Of a stretch of 64,000 nucleotides of DNA, positions 16,937 to 25,690 are shown one piece after another (position 1 is the first letter of the stretch; each line of letters opens with the position of its first letter). This DNA is from G965229605 sp965229605. GTDB taxonomy: Bacteria > Pseudomonadota > Alphaproteobacteria > CBDDJK01. The DNA lies in NCBI GenBank assembly GCA_965229605.1, contig OZ245892.1, positions 992,001 to 1,056,000 of the forward strand. The letters run 5' to 3'. A program made the position numbers and the translations under genes. Under the pieces are notes generated by a model. That model searched no databases, was not told the DNA's origin, and saw only the letters and a program-made list of their open reading frames with translations.

Positions 16937-18541
16937 CTAATCCGGCCAAATTGATCTTGCTTGTTCGTAAAACTTTGGCCATCCTCTAGGCTTTAGAGTG
17001 ATAGATATGTTTTCACCCCGCCTACGATTCTCTATTGGTGTCAGTGTGATCTGGTCAACAATCGTCACAAGCAGTTGCCGGATAGGTTCAGTCATCTTGT
17101 CATCAAAAAATTGTTTTTCGAGTTTATGAACGGCCGCAAGCAAGGATAACGCAGTATCTTCATGCGTAAGAATTGAAATATTCTGCTTCTGAGAGCCTTT
17201 CAGTTTAACAAGCTGATTTTGATATATAATCACTTTTTCAGTGGCAGAATCAACGGATACGCCCCGGTCAATAGCCTCAACAAGCCTGTCAATTTTTTGT
17301 TCCAGTTGCTCAATCTTTTTACTTGCGGATTCTTGAGAGCGTAGCCGATCAGCAAAATAATCTGCGAAATCTCGATGCCAGTCAACATGAGAAGTAATCT
17401 CTCGTCTCAGACATGCGCTCAATGCAAACAAAACTTCCTGCTCTCTGGTGCCGCGTGCATTCGAACATTTCTTTAAATAGCGATTAGTTGAGCATAAATA
17501 GCGGTGATCATTGGCTATAGTTTTTCGACCATTGCAACGCCCACAAACGATTAGCCTGGTCAAGGGTCGAGCGCGTGTATGTTCTACTAAAGTTTCATAG
17601 TGCTTTAGTCGTTTTTTTCGTGGAATGGCTGAACGTAGCGGGCGGGAAACAATCCGATCTCGCGTAATTGACCACAAGTCATCATCTATAATTTGCAGTT
17701 CTGGAACGAAGTGACGCACCCATTCTGATTCCGGGTTGGACCGAAACCGGAGACGACCCGTTACCGGATTCCGGGCGGTGCTCATTTTGTTAAAAACAAG
17801 CCAGCCATGATAAATTTCATTATATAAAATGCCACGTTGACGCTTTTGAGAACAAAGCAAAGAAGAAAATGACCATTTCCGCCCAGAAGGACTTGGAATC
17901 TCATCGTTATTGAGACCGCGTACTATCGACTTTACGGCTTTGCCTTCAGAATATTCAGTATAAATTCGCCGAACGACTGCTGCTTGTTCATCATCGATTT
18001 CACGTAAACCATTTATTGGACGACCTCGGTCATCATATTTTCCGCGTATGACTCTATAGCCGTAAGCAAGTCCAGCTGGTACACGCCCTTCAGCTGCACG
18101 CGCAGAATGAGCGCGGCGTACTCGATCACGCATATTCTTGTTGGAGAGTTGGTTCATGGCTCCAATCACGCCGACATGAATAACACCGACTTCACCTTCA
18201 TGATTGGTGAAGATCTTAACCATATGATACTCACAAAAGTCATAAAACTTAGCTGTATGCGAGGTGTTTCGTGATAAACGGTCAAGACCTTCAGCGATAA
18301 CAAGGTCGAACAGTCCTATGCTAATTTGACCCATGAGCTCTTGTAAGCCTGAGCGATCATCCAATAATGTTTCGCCAGATATTTCTATATCAGAAAACGT
18401 CGAGAAACTGGTAATGCCAAACCGCTCTAAAGCTAGTTTTTTACACAGACGAATTTGATCATCAATGGATTTTGGGTTCTGTATATCGCTTGAGTAGCGT
18501 GCATAAATGGCGGTTCGAGGGAGTTGACTTACTTTCTTCAT
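16937..18541 (-). CDS. Large serine recombinase
   Basis: A 534-residue site-specific recombinase. The N-terminal resolvase domain begins RTAIYARYSSDIQNPKSI, with the catalytic Ser in YARYSS, and continues through EGLDRLSRN. It is followed by a Recombinase domain (GLAYGYRVIRG near residue 175), a zinc ribbon (CGRCNG, then CSTNRYLKKCS) and a C-terminal coiled coil. The start at 18541 follows AGGA by 6 bp; the frame continues upstream to 18598 without a ribosome site. It is the only recombinase in the element and the best candidate for integrase, although tRNA targets are usual for tyrosine enzymes. It could instead have mobilised only its neighbouring cassette. Confidence 0.93.
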   Translation of the reverse strand: MKKVSQLPRTAIYARYSSDIQNPKSIDDQIRLCKKLALERFGITSFSTFSDIEISGETLLDDRSGLQELMGQISIGLFDLVIAEGLDRLSRNTSHTAKFYDFCEYHMVKIFTNHEGEVGVIHVGVIGAMNQLSNKNMRDRVRRAHSARAAEGRVPAGLAYGYRVIRGKYDDRGRPINGLREIDDEQAAVVRRIYTEYSEGKAVKSIVRGLNNDEIPSPSGRKWSFSSLLCSQKRQRGILYNEIYHGWLVFNKMSTARNPVTGRLRFRSNPESEWVRHFVPELQIIDDDLWSITRDRIVSRPLRSAIPRKKRLKHYETLVEHTRARPLTRLIVCGRCNGRKTIANDHRYLCSTNRYLKKCSNARGTREQEVLFALSACLRREITSHVDWHRDFADYFADRLRSQESASKKIEQLEQKIDRLVEAIDRGVSVDSATEKVIIYQNQLVKLKGSQKQNISILTHEDTALSLLAAVHKLEKQFFDDKMTEPIRQLLVTIVDQITLTPIENRRRGENISITLKPRGWPKFYEQARSIWPD

Positions 18542-18648
18542 CTTTGTTCCTAAGATTAAAGGCATACAAAGTATGAATAAGAAAACAAATTTTATCAAGC
18601 TCAGCCGAAAATTAGCCTATTTCTATGACATTCTGCAATTATCTATAA

Positions 18649-18708
18649 CTTTCTCTAATATTCTCCAATTCTCGAATGTTTTCTCTATCTTTCTCTAATC
18701 CTCTCCAA
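18649..18708. repeat. 20-bp direct repeat upstream of the serine recombinase
   Basis: Copies begin CTTTCTCTAAT and end TCTCCAA at 18649-18668 and 18689-18708, 40 bp apart (start to start), differing at two adjacent bases. Further TTCTCTA half-copies lie between them. The strand bias (pyrimidine-rich on +) is striking. Confidence 0.75.
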
Positions 18709-18738
18709 CCTTCCCCTGGCGTATTGTTGGCAGGTTAT

Positions 18739-18777
18739 AGTCGGTGGTCCCACCGACTGACCGCAACATCGTTGCGG
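18739..18777. repeat. Two adjacent perfect inverted repeats
   Basis: AGTCGGTGG (18739-18747), spacer TC, CCACCGACT (18750-18758); then CCGCAAC (18761-18767), spacer ATC, GTTGCGG (18771-18777). Either could form a hairpin in single-stranded DNA or RNA. The first has the symmetry and 2-bp centre of a serine-recombinase crossover site, but this is only suggestive. Confidence 0.8.
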
Positions 18778-18896
18778 CTGCCCTTATTCGCATGTTCCAT
18801 GCTCAACGGAGAGTAAAAGAGTGTGCGTAAAATCGAAAGATGGCTAAACAGCCATACGCCAGTAGGACGGGCTGTAAAATAAATGAGGCAACCAGC

Positions 18897-20522
18897 TTAC
18901 TGGTCAGGATTATTATTTTTTGCGCACCAGATTAGAAATGGTGTGATCTCAGCCATATCAGGTCTAAAATTTCTTGCATCACCGGTATTCCAGGAACGAT
19001 CATGCTTATCCAAATTTCCATAGTTCTTAATTCTATTTAAAATTTGCTTAACTGTTTTACTATTTACGGCACCTGATTGGGCTGTGAAGTAATCTTTTCC
19101 AATATCCATAAAAAAGGATGTGAAATCTGAGTCGTGTGTTTTTCCACAGCGGTTGGCAAAGCATTCTATGAAAACCCATATCCCGACTGAGGCAAGTATA
19201 GGATCTTCACTTAGTGAGATTCGGCGAAGGGAATAGTATAAACGCTCTAGCTTTGGGCTTTTTAATATTTCTTTAAGCACACTAGAAAGCTCTCCAGAAT
19301 ATTCCAATGTATCAGGTATTGGACTTGGTGGTGGAGGCTGCACTGGCGGCTCTGGAGGGCGTGGAGACGGGCCCGGAGGCGGGTCCGGGGGACGTGGTGG
19401 CGGACCTGAAGGCGGCGGTGATAGGGAAGGCTTGGGCTTGTTCTTTGCTTGGTCATATCTCTTCTTATTTTTCTTTCGGAAGTCATCTGACATTCTCTTT
19501 AAGCGTTTTGCAGCTTCTATTTGGGATCTTTTCTCCAGGCTAATATTTGTTTTAGTTGTATCCCAAGGCAAAAGGTTTGATTCTTTTGACTTGAAAAAAG
19601 CCCATCCCAAGATTCCGTTATATTCAGTATGATATTTAGCTGTCCATCCGACAGCTTCTGAAGTGTCGGCGATTAGCACAACTCGATCATTACACACAAT
19701 GTACCAGCCGAATTCGTTTGAAATAGAACTATTACTTCTTAAGGCCCAGCCCTTTTCATCTTTATACCTGTAATTTTCATGAATACCTATTTGGCACTTA
19801 ACTTGAACGCCGCTAGTTGTTTCAAACTCCTCTTCATGAGAAAAATCTGGTAAATCTGAACGTATTTGCGGGCAAAATCCTTCTATAACATCCCTTCCCA
19901 GTTGGATTTTTAATCCTTTATGAATACATAACCCATAGACCTTACTTAATCGTTTAGCGAACCTTTTTTTCCATTCACTATCTTTAACATCTATATTAAC
20001 TTCAGGTGTCAGGTTTGTTATTTTTATGATGTTGTGAGGTCTGCCAGTTGTTTCGACACGATCAGCCAGGATATTATCGCTATCGTCAATTGATTGCTTG
20101 GAAAATAGAAGGATAAATGCATTATTACCTGTATCCGTATTAAGTTCACAACCATTTCCTAATTTCCAAAACGCACGAATAAGACCAACGCCATAAGCTC
20201 CAATACTAAACTCTTGGGGAGTGCGCGCACCCAATCTAAAAGCATTATTTTCCAGTGTTTCTTCTTCAATTCCATTGCAATTATCCGATATCGTTATTTC
20301 ATCATTATTTAAATCTATTCTAATTTCATAGCCTTCGTAGGAATCAGGTAAGCTAAATGAATCATCTCCCGGACTATTTTTTTGGGCTATGTTTCGCCTT
20401 GCGGCATCAATCGAATTGTCAATTAAATCGAGGATAGAATCTGCGGTTGAAATATCAGCACTGAAAGCACTCAAAACATAATTACGGTCAAAACCAAAAT
20501 TTACGCGTAATGTCTCATTCAT
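18897..20522 (-). CDS. GHKL (MutL/MORC-like) ATPase paired with a DNA methyltransferase
   Basis: A 541-residue protein with an N-terminal GHKL ATP-binding domain: N-box SILDLIDNSIDAARR at about residues 29-43, a modified G1 loop ISDNCNGIEE near 78-87, and GAYGVGLIRAFWKLGNG near 108-124. The N-box has Asp where the general-base Glu normally stands. A very proline-rich linker (about residues 365-405) precedes a C-terminal helical domain of about 130 residues that I do not recognise. The start at 20522 follows GAGGG by 10 bp. It lies 54 bp downstream of the methyltransferase. MutL-like ATPases with DCM methylases are described in restriction-modification-like clusters; here no endonuclease is obvious. 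Confidence 0.82.
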   Translation of the reverse strand: MNETLRVNFGFDRNYVLSAFSADISTADSILDLIDNSIDAARRNIAQKNSPGDDSFSLPDSYEGYEIRIDLNNDEITISDNCNGIEEETLENNAFRLGARTPQEFSIGAYGVGLIRAFWKLGNGCELNTDTGNNAFILLFSKQSIDDSDNILADRVETTGRPHNIIKITNLTPEVNIDVKDSEWKKRFAKRLSKVYGLCIHKGLKIQLGRDVIEGFCPQIRSDLPDFSHEEEFETTSGVQVKCQIGIHENYRYKDEKGWALRSNSSISNEFGWYIVCNDRVVLIADTSEAVGWTAKYHTEYNGILGWAFFKSKESNLLPWDTTKTNISLEKRSQIEAAKRLKRMSDDFRKKNKKRYDQAKNKPKPSLSPPPSGPPPRPPDPPPGPSPRPPEPPVQPPPPSPIPDTLEYSGELSSVLKEILKSPKLERLYYSLRRISLSEDPILASVGIWVFIECFANRCGKTHDSDFTSFFMDIGKDYFTAQSGAVNSKTVKQILNRIKNYGNLDKHDRSWNTGDARNFRPDMAEITPFLIWCAKNNNPDQ

Positions 20523-20576
20523 AGCTGAGTTTCCCTCTAAGAACCGATTACAGCTAAGCAATAATATAAAGTTTTT

Positions 20577-21692
20577 CTATGTGAGTTTGTCAAATATTTG
20601 TTGTAGAAGAAAATTTGCGACCAACGGTGAAACACTATTGCCAATCATTCTAAAACTGGTCCATTTTGTTGGATGAAAGACAAACCAGTCTGGAAATCCT
20701 TGAAGTCTGGCAGCTTCTCTTACAGTCAACACTCTGCCTTCTGATGGATGGATGGGACGGACAGCTTGATAGCTTCCTTTTTCTGGTCCAGTGCCTGCTC
20801 TTAAAGTTGGGCAAAAGCCGTCCCATTTAAGGCGTTTACTCTTGCTGATTTTATCTATCGACCCGTTCGGTAATGCAGAATAACGGCTGGACACTTGAGC
20901 AGTGTGGTAACTACCTAAATGCCCCGTACTTTGCCCCTGCATCAAACGATTAAGAGATTCAGTGTATCCAATTCCTTTTTGACTTGGCAAAGAACGTGCT
21001 TTACGCGCATATTGAGATAAATCGCATAGTGAAGCTTCTGGATATTTAGTCCAAAGGAAACTCTTTTGATGCTCTTTTGTAAACACTGGAGAAGGCAAAT
21101 CAGAAATAGCGTCTCGTACAAAAGTTGTTTTAAGTTTGGCAGGTGGAAGGAAATTATCTGCTGATAATTCGCTCATTTCATCAACTCTATAACCAATTAT
21201 TATAACGCGTGTGCGTGAGGTTGGAACTCCATAATCAGACGCCTTTATTTTTAAAGGACCAATGAGCCTGTACTCTTTTGAGACCTTCTCAAGTGCATTA
21301 TCAAGAAACCATGAGACACTTGAATCAAGAATGCCTTCGACATTCTCCATGACGAAAAATTTGGGAGATAAAATCAGGATTTGGTTGAAAAAATGGTCAA
21401 TAAGAGAATTGCGCGGATCGTTAACATCTTGTTTGCCGATTCGGCTAAACCCTTGACAAGGCGGTCCTCCAATAACACCATCCGGGCGGCTTTCCTTAAA
21501 AAATTGTTCCCAGAAACCTTTGTCAAGTGAAGCTATATCAGCCTGAACACATTTAGTTGCAGGGAAATTTAAACGATATGAAGACAAAATAACTGGGTCA
21601 ACATCAATAGCAACCCTGCAATCAAACCCTGCCTGTTTGGCTCCAAGACCAAATCCCCCACAGCCGGAAAATAAGTCAACGATTGTTGGCAA
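20577..21692 (-). CDS. DNA (cytosine-5)-methyltransferase
   Basis: A 371-residue C5 methyltransferase. Motif I is VDLFSGCGGFGLG near residues 4-16. Motif IV is GGPPCQGFSRIG near 75-86 with the catalytic Cys. Motif VI is FVMENVEGIL near 113-122, motif VIII is RTRVIIIGYR, and motif X is RMIGNSVSPLVANF at the end. The target-recognition region is about residues 200-290, and its sequence specificity is unknown. It starts at TTG (21692), 9 bp after GAGG. It reads into the GHKL ATPase gene and is visibly more AT-rich than the conjugation genes, so the pair looks separately acquired. Confidence 0.95.
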   Translation of the reverse strand: MPTIVDLFSGCGGFGLGAKQAGFDCRVAIDVDPVILSSYRLNFPATKCVQADIASLDKGFWEQFFKESRPDGVIGGPPCQGFSRIGKQDVNDPRNSLIDHFFNQILILSPKFFVMENVEGILDSSVSWFLDNALEKVSKEYRLIGPLKIKASDYGVPTSRTRVIIIGYRVDEMSELSADNFLPPAKLKTTFVRDAISDLPSPVFTKEHQKSFLWTKYPEASLCDLSQYARKARSLPSQKGIGYTESLNRLMQGQSTGHLGSYHTAQVSSRYSALPNGSIDKISKSKRLKWDGFCPTLRAGTGPEKGSYQAVRPIHPSEGRVLTVREAARLQGFPDWFVFHPTKWTSFRMIGNSVSPLVANFLLQQIFDKLT

Positions 21693-21884
21693 AGCCGTAA
21701 TCCTCTTTTTTCTTGATCCTTGAAATAAGAAGAATCTATCAAAATTTTAATGAAATGTCGACCGCTATTTTTATTACCTCATTATCGCCCCATTCTTTTG
21801 ATGATGTGTGAGGACATTGGTATATTCATGAAATATTTTATATTCTCCCCGATTCATCATTAAGATACCAATAAAAAAATAACC

Positions 21885-24677
21885 CTATGAAAACGACACC
21901 CCTTTATCGACCTTATTCGCCTTAGAAGATCGGGATCGTGAGTTGGTCAGGTATTGCGGGTTGTTTTTGAAGTGGGTGCGGAGCTTTTCCTGTTCTTCTG
22001 GTGAGGTGTTAGACACAATGACCGCATCTCCTGTCTTGCGGTGATGCGCAAGCGCATCTGCATAGTCATCAAATATTTTAAGCTCGCCAGATTCATTGTC
22101 ACCGCGTTTGCGCTTGATCACATGACAGGTGCCTTGTGCTTCGCCATAGTTGGCCAGAAGGTTAAGCTCATTATCCAGAGCTTGCAGTCCGGCCAGTCGA
22201 CCGGATCGATCATAAAGCGGCAATAGCCAGGCCGCACCGCCAGTCCCGGAGTCTTCAGCCAGAGTGCCTTCAGCTGGTGCAGCCTTGATGCCGGGGCCGG
22301 GTGCAGCCTTGTCATATGTTGCTTGATTCCAGAGCGAAAAGGTTTGATCAGAAATTGCCTCGACCAGCTGCGCCCGCACAGCAGAAAATCCGTGCGCCCT
22401 GGCTAAAGCGTGAAAGTCATTGATTGGAACGCTTTCACCTTCTTCCTTCTGGCGTAGAATCTTTTTGTTATTGAGGTTTTCATTTTCGGGAATGCCTGGC
22501 ACCACCAGTGATGCCCGCCCTGCTTTGGTGGCCGCCCGGTCTTCCTCTTCTTTTCCGATTTCTCCGGCAATCAGGATTTTGTGATCTTTATAGCGGCGGC
22601 GCAGCGCATCGACTGCGGCCACAAAATCCTGATCTTCCGGGATCATGGCCACGGGCTTGCGGGTGGCTTGATGCAAGGCAGCTGCGCCAGGGTAGCCACG
22701 TGTCACGATCAGAAGCCCTTCGTTTATCTTGTGGCCGGGATCGATCAGATGATGCAAAGCCAGGTCTTTCTTGTCTGGATCTGGATCGTGTGCTTTGCCA
22801 TCAGTTCCAATCAGCTGCACATCCTGAATCCGTCCGCTGTTATCCTTGAGAGGAATCAGAATCTTGTCCTCTTCAACCTTGAGGCCAAAGCCCCGCACGC
22901 CCCAGTTCTTCAACACCGGCGCATTGTCCGGCGTGGCCCAGGTGCTGGTTTCGTGCCAGCGTTTAAATCCGCGATCTTTCAGCAAATCGGCACAGGCCGC
23001 CCGTAACTCACTGGCCGTCAGTTTTCTGTCTTCTGGCGGCTCTGGCAGGGGAACAACTGATACAGAAGAAAGAGCCGCCTGGCGGACCGCTTTGCGCACC
23101 GTATCCAGCCGCGAGGGCGGAACAACAAGCGAAAGCGGGACGCCTGGCCATTGTCGCCCGGCCTGTTTGGCCACCTTGACAAGTTCAAAGGGATTGGCGG
23201 TGGCCAGAGCTGGTTGTCCGGTGGCCTGATTAAGAACCGCCGCCGTTGCTGTATCTTCAGCAATCAGAAGGGTTGGCGGCGGTCCTGCTTGCTTTTGTTG
23301 CAAGAGCCTCTTTGGATCAACCAGATGCACCAGTCCTGGTTTCTTTTGTCCGATCACGGAGACGCGACCATCCGGGGCGTGGGCTTCGATAGCCCAGAGT
23401 GTCCCTTTGATGTCGCGCAGTGGCACCAGCATTGCCCCGTCCTCATTCTGCTTGAGGCCCGCCATATTTGAAATCGTCATTCTAGAATCTAGAAAGTAAC
23501 TGGCGGCCGCTTTCGGATCGGCCCAGCTGGTTTTTTCCATCCAGGCTTTCATCACCGGTGCCAGGCTTTTCGGAAAAACCGGTCCGCGTTGCGGTTTTGA
23601 TCCAGGCCCATTGTGTCTTGATATGGGAATCAGACTTTGAATCATACGCTTTTGTGTGAGGATGATGGCCATGGCCAGAGGATCGTTCAAAGCATCGGCA
23701 TAGAGGAACTCCCGCCAGGTGCGAAAAGCCTCTCCCAGAACCGATTCACGCTTTAATCTCCCGCGACTGACTCCTAAATAGCGATTCCAGAGCTGTCTTT
23801 GCCCTGGATGTCTGGTCGCAGGGCGTTTCTGGTAGCTCTCACGCGCTTTTTTGTGCAACGGGGCATCCAAACCCTCAAAAGGCCCAAAACGCTTCTCCAG
23901 AGCTCCCCTGGACAGGCTACGGTCAATCAGGCTGGCCTTAACCGCTTCTCCGTGGTGATTCGGCGCAGCATTGACCAGAGCCACGCCGTTCCCCCGGCGT
24001 TTGAGCTCAAGGTTATAATCGGCCAACACCTGATGTATTCCGGCCCAGTCTTTGGCTTTGGCTACGCCTGCAACCAGGGCTTCGCGATGATCAAGAACAT
24101 ACGACTGGAAGCTCTGCTCCCAGGTCATCGATTCATACAGCCGCCCCTGGTTGTTTGGTCGCCCCGTTTGCTCCTTATAATCGGACATGCCAAGGTCAAT
24201 AGAAAGCCCGTAAGCCCGCTCCATCTTCCGGCAGGTTTTTTCCAGCTCCAGGTAATCATTCCACGGCGTATGCGCCTTCAGGGTTTCGGGATGTATCCGG
24301 TTATAGGCGACATGAAAATGCAGCTGATCGGTGTTGATATGGGAAGCGCAGATGCGCTGATGATCCTGAAAACCAAGAGCCTTTGAAAACGCCAGCTCCA
24401 TCGCCTGAAGTTCAGCTGGTGCCGGTGATTCACCTGGACGAAAACTGACCATTAAATGATAGGAACGACAAGGGCCTGCCCGCTGATTAAGGCTTTGTGT
24501 GGCTTCGACCTCAAGAATACCCAGATCAAGGTCTTCAAGCTGTTCGCCAGCATCGCAGTTGACCATCCAGAAATGGTCCAGCTTTTCGCCGCTTTCTTTG
24601 GCAGCAGCGATGTATTCGGCCAAGGCCCGAAAGCTGTCCTTTATCTTGGGGTCTTTGGAAATATGCTTGGCAAGCAT
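21885..24677 (-). CDS. traI: RP4 TraI-like (MOBP) relaxase with Toprim-like C-terminal modules
   Basis: A 930-residue DNA-nicking relaxase. The N-terminal 300 residues align by motif with RP4 TraI: catalytic Tyr22 in ALAEYIAA, YHLMVSF near residue 73, and the metal triad HINTDQLHFHVAYNRIHP near 113-130. The remainder holds at least two, perhaps three, repeated modules (about residues 405-545, 600-735 and 820-920), each with LxPLxDxxG followed by LLIAEDTATAAVLNQATG-type text. This resembles the Toprim primase region of the ArdC-type protein upstream in the operon. Acidic Toprim residues are progressively lost. It starts 12 bp after the preceding gene. Confidence 0.92.
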   Translation of the reverse strand: MLAKHISKDPKIKDSFRALAEYIAAAKESGEKLDHFWMVNCDAGEQLEDLDLGILEVEATQSLNQRAGPCRSYHLMVSFRPGESPAPAELQAMELAFSKALGFQDHQRICASHINTDQLHFHVAYNRIHPETLKAHTPWNDYLELEKTCRKMERAYGLSIDLGMSDYKEQTGRPNNQGRLYESMTWEQSFQSYVLDHREALVAGVAKAKDWAGIHQVLADYNLELKRRGNGVALVNAAPNHHGEAVKASLIDRSLSRGALEKRFGPFEGLDAPLHKKARESYQKRPATRHPGQRQLWNRYLGVSRGRLKRESVLGEAFRTWREFLYADALNDPLAMAIILTQKRMIQSLIPISRHNGPGSKPQRGPVFPKSLAPVMKAWMEKTSWADPKAAASYFLDSRMTISNMAGLKQNEDGAMLVPLRDIKGTLWAIEAHAPDGRVSVIGQKKPGLVHLVDPKRLLQQKQAGPPPTLLIAEDTATAAVLNQATGQPALATANPFELVKVAKQAGRQWPGVPLSLVVPPSRLDTVRKAVRQAALSSVSVVPLPEPPEDRKLTASELRAACADLLKDRGFKRWHETSTWATPDNAPVLKNWGVRGFGLKVEEDKILIPLKDNSGRIQDVQLIGTDGKAHDPDPDKKDLALHHLIDPGHKINEGLLIVTRGYPGAAALHQATRKPVAMIPEDQDFVAAVDALRRRYKDHKILIAGEIGKEEEDRAATKAGRASLVVPGIPENENLNNKKILRQKEEGESVPINDFHALARAHGFSAVRAQLVEAISDQTFSLWNQATYDKAAPGPGIKAAPAEGTLAEDSGTGGAAWLLPLYDRSGRLAGLQALDNELNLLANYGEAQGTCHVIKRKRGDNESGELKIFDDYADALAHHRKTGDAVIVSNTSPEEQEKLRTHFKNNPQYLTNSRSRSSKANKVDKGVSFS

Positions 24678-24689
24678 GGCCGCTTCGCT

Positions 24690-25259
24690 TTAGCGGCTGA
24701 AAGATGGCGTGGTGGTTTTCTTTTTTTCTTGGCCAAGGGCTTGGCGTTGCAGATCGATATAGGTTTTTTCGCCGGAGCGCATGGCAGCGCGGCGGGCATC
24801 CAATATCTCTTTTTCGGACGGGTCCAGGCGTGATTTATCCATATTTAAAAGACGGGCATTGTTCCTTTTAAAAAAATCACGCACCTCATCACGCGGCAAG
24901 GTACCGATCCGGTGCTTGTTTGATTGATGAGCTTCATCTACCCCTTTATAAAGAACCGGATCATGGACTTTGGAATATGTTGTTTGTGCGGCTGTGACCT
25001 GATTCAAAGCCTCTGACAGAGAACCCCTCATAGCAGTTGAATTGCCATAATGGGCAAGATCATTTTCAATAAATCGCCGCTCGGTTTGCAAAATTAACCC
25101 AACATCGCCTGAACGGGCTATTTCTTTGACTGTGTTGGTTAATTCACCTTGAACAACAAAAAGTTCTCTTTGTTCTTTTGATAAAAGAGTCAGAGCATAA
25201 GCCGTGCGTTCATCATAAAGATTTTGATCAAGTTTATCTATTAAGCCAGTCTTTGCCAT
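24690..25259 (-). CDS. Hypothetical protein of the mobilisation operon
   Basis: A 189-residue soluble protein, largely helical and charged, not recognised. It has heptad-like stretches in the first half (TLLSKEQRELFVVQGELTNT) and a basic C-terminus ending KKKTTTPSFSR. Its start lies 26 bp inside the end of the upstream gene, and its stop is 12 bp before the relaxase start, so it is probably made together with TraI. An accessory relaxosome role is possible but not shown. Confidence 0.65.
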   Translation of the reverse strand: MAKTGLIDKLDQNLYDERTAYALTLLSKEQRELFVVQGELTNTVKEIARSGDVGLILQTERRFIENDLAHYGNSTAMRGSLSEALNQVTAAQTTYSKVHDPVLYKGVDEAHQSNKHRIGTLPRDEVRDFFKRNNARLLNMDKSRLDPSEKEILDARRAAMRSGEKTYIDLQRQALGQEKKKTTTPSFSR

Positions 25260-25500
25260 ATTTTGCCTCTGCCGTTTCAGTTCTTAAATTCCAGTCACGG
25301 ATAACCTGTGCCCCTCGAGATTGTTTTAAAACCATCAAAGCCTCAGCTGGCGCGATCAACTGCTGTCGATATAGTGCAGCTTCATCATATCTATCAGCTC
25401 GTTTTAGTTCATTGATACGTTGCAGAAGACGTAATTGCGATTCATGATCATCGCCGTAGGGCTTGCCAGTTTGCGGATCGACAGGGGTGGAAGTGTTCAT
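25234..25500 (-). CDS. Small hypothetical protein of the mobilisation operon
   Basis: An 88-residue, charged, helical protein without signal peptide or recognised domain (RINELKRADRYDEAALYRQQ). It is preceded by GGAG seven bases before the ATG. It sits between a small membrane protein and the previous hypothetical gene in the tight operon that leads to traI. Function unknown. Confidence 0.65.
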   Translation of the reverse strand: MNTSTPVDPQTGKPYGDDHESQLRLLQRINELKRADRYDEAALYRQQLIAPAEALMVLKQSRGAQVIRDWNLRTETAEAKYGKDWLNR

Positions 25501-25512
25501 ATTAAATCTCCT

Positions 25513-25689
25513 TTATGTTACAATGAAAAGGCCAATCCAAAGTCCAATAACAATAACGATTGCCCGTGTTAATATGAGCTGATTTCTGGCTAAACGATCA
25601 ACGCTCTTTGCCAAATGATCAACATTATTTGTTAGCTGCTCAATTTGAGCGTTGATGTCATGACGCCACGGATACCCTTCTTTGTCCAT
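25513..25689 (-). CDS. 58-residue membrane-anchored small protein
   Basis: A short frame: the N-terminal half is hydrophilic and helical (INAQIEQLTNNVDHLAKSVD, heptad spacing) and the last 20 residues form one hydrophobic helix (LTRAIVIVIGLWIGLFIVT). AGGA lies 8 bp before the ATG, and the start is one base after the traJ stop codon. The coiled-coil plus tail-anchor plan would place it in the inner membrane. Such proteins may tether or oligomerise partners. No homologue recognised. Confidence 0.65.
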   Translation of the reverse strand: MDKEGYPWRHDINAQIEQLTNNVDHLAKSVDRLARNQLILTRAIVIVIGLWIGLFIVT

Positions 25690-25690
25690 T

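Larger units (their letters stand above)
18542..18896. other. Palindrome- and repeat-rich gap beside the serine recombinase
   Basis: A 355-bp region without a gene. It contains a 20-bp direct repeat (18649-18668 and 18689-18708, 18 of 20 identical), two back-to-back perfect inverted repeats at 18739-18777, and a third small hairpin at 18840-18855 (ATGGCT/AGCCAT). Candidates are recombinase binding sites, a promoter-operator region for the recombinase, or a structured RNA. Confidence 0.6.

Noticed and set aside
20577..21692. Complete type II restriction-modification system
   Set aside because: No restriction endonuclease or Vsr-like gene is recognisable next to the methyltransferase; the partner is a GHKL ATPase, so only a defence-like pair is claimed.
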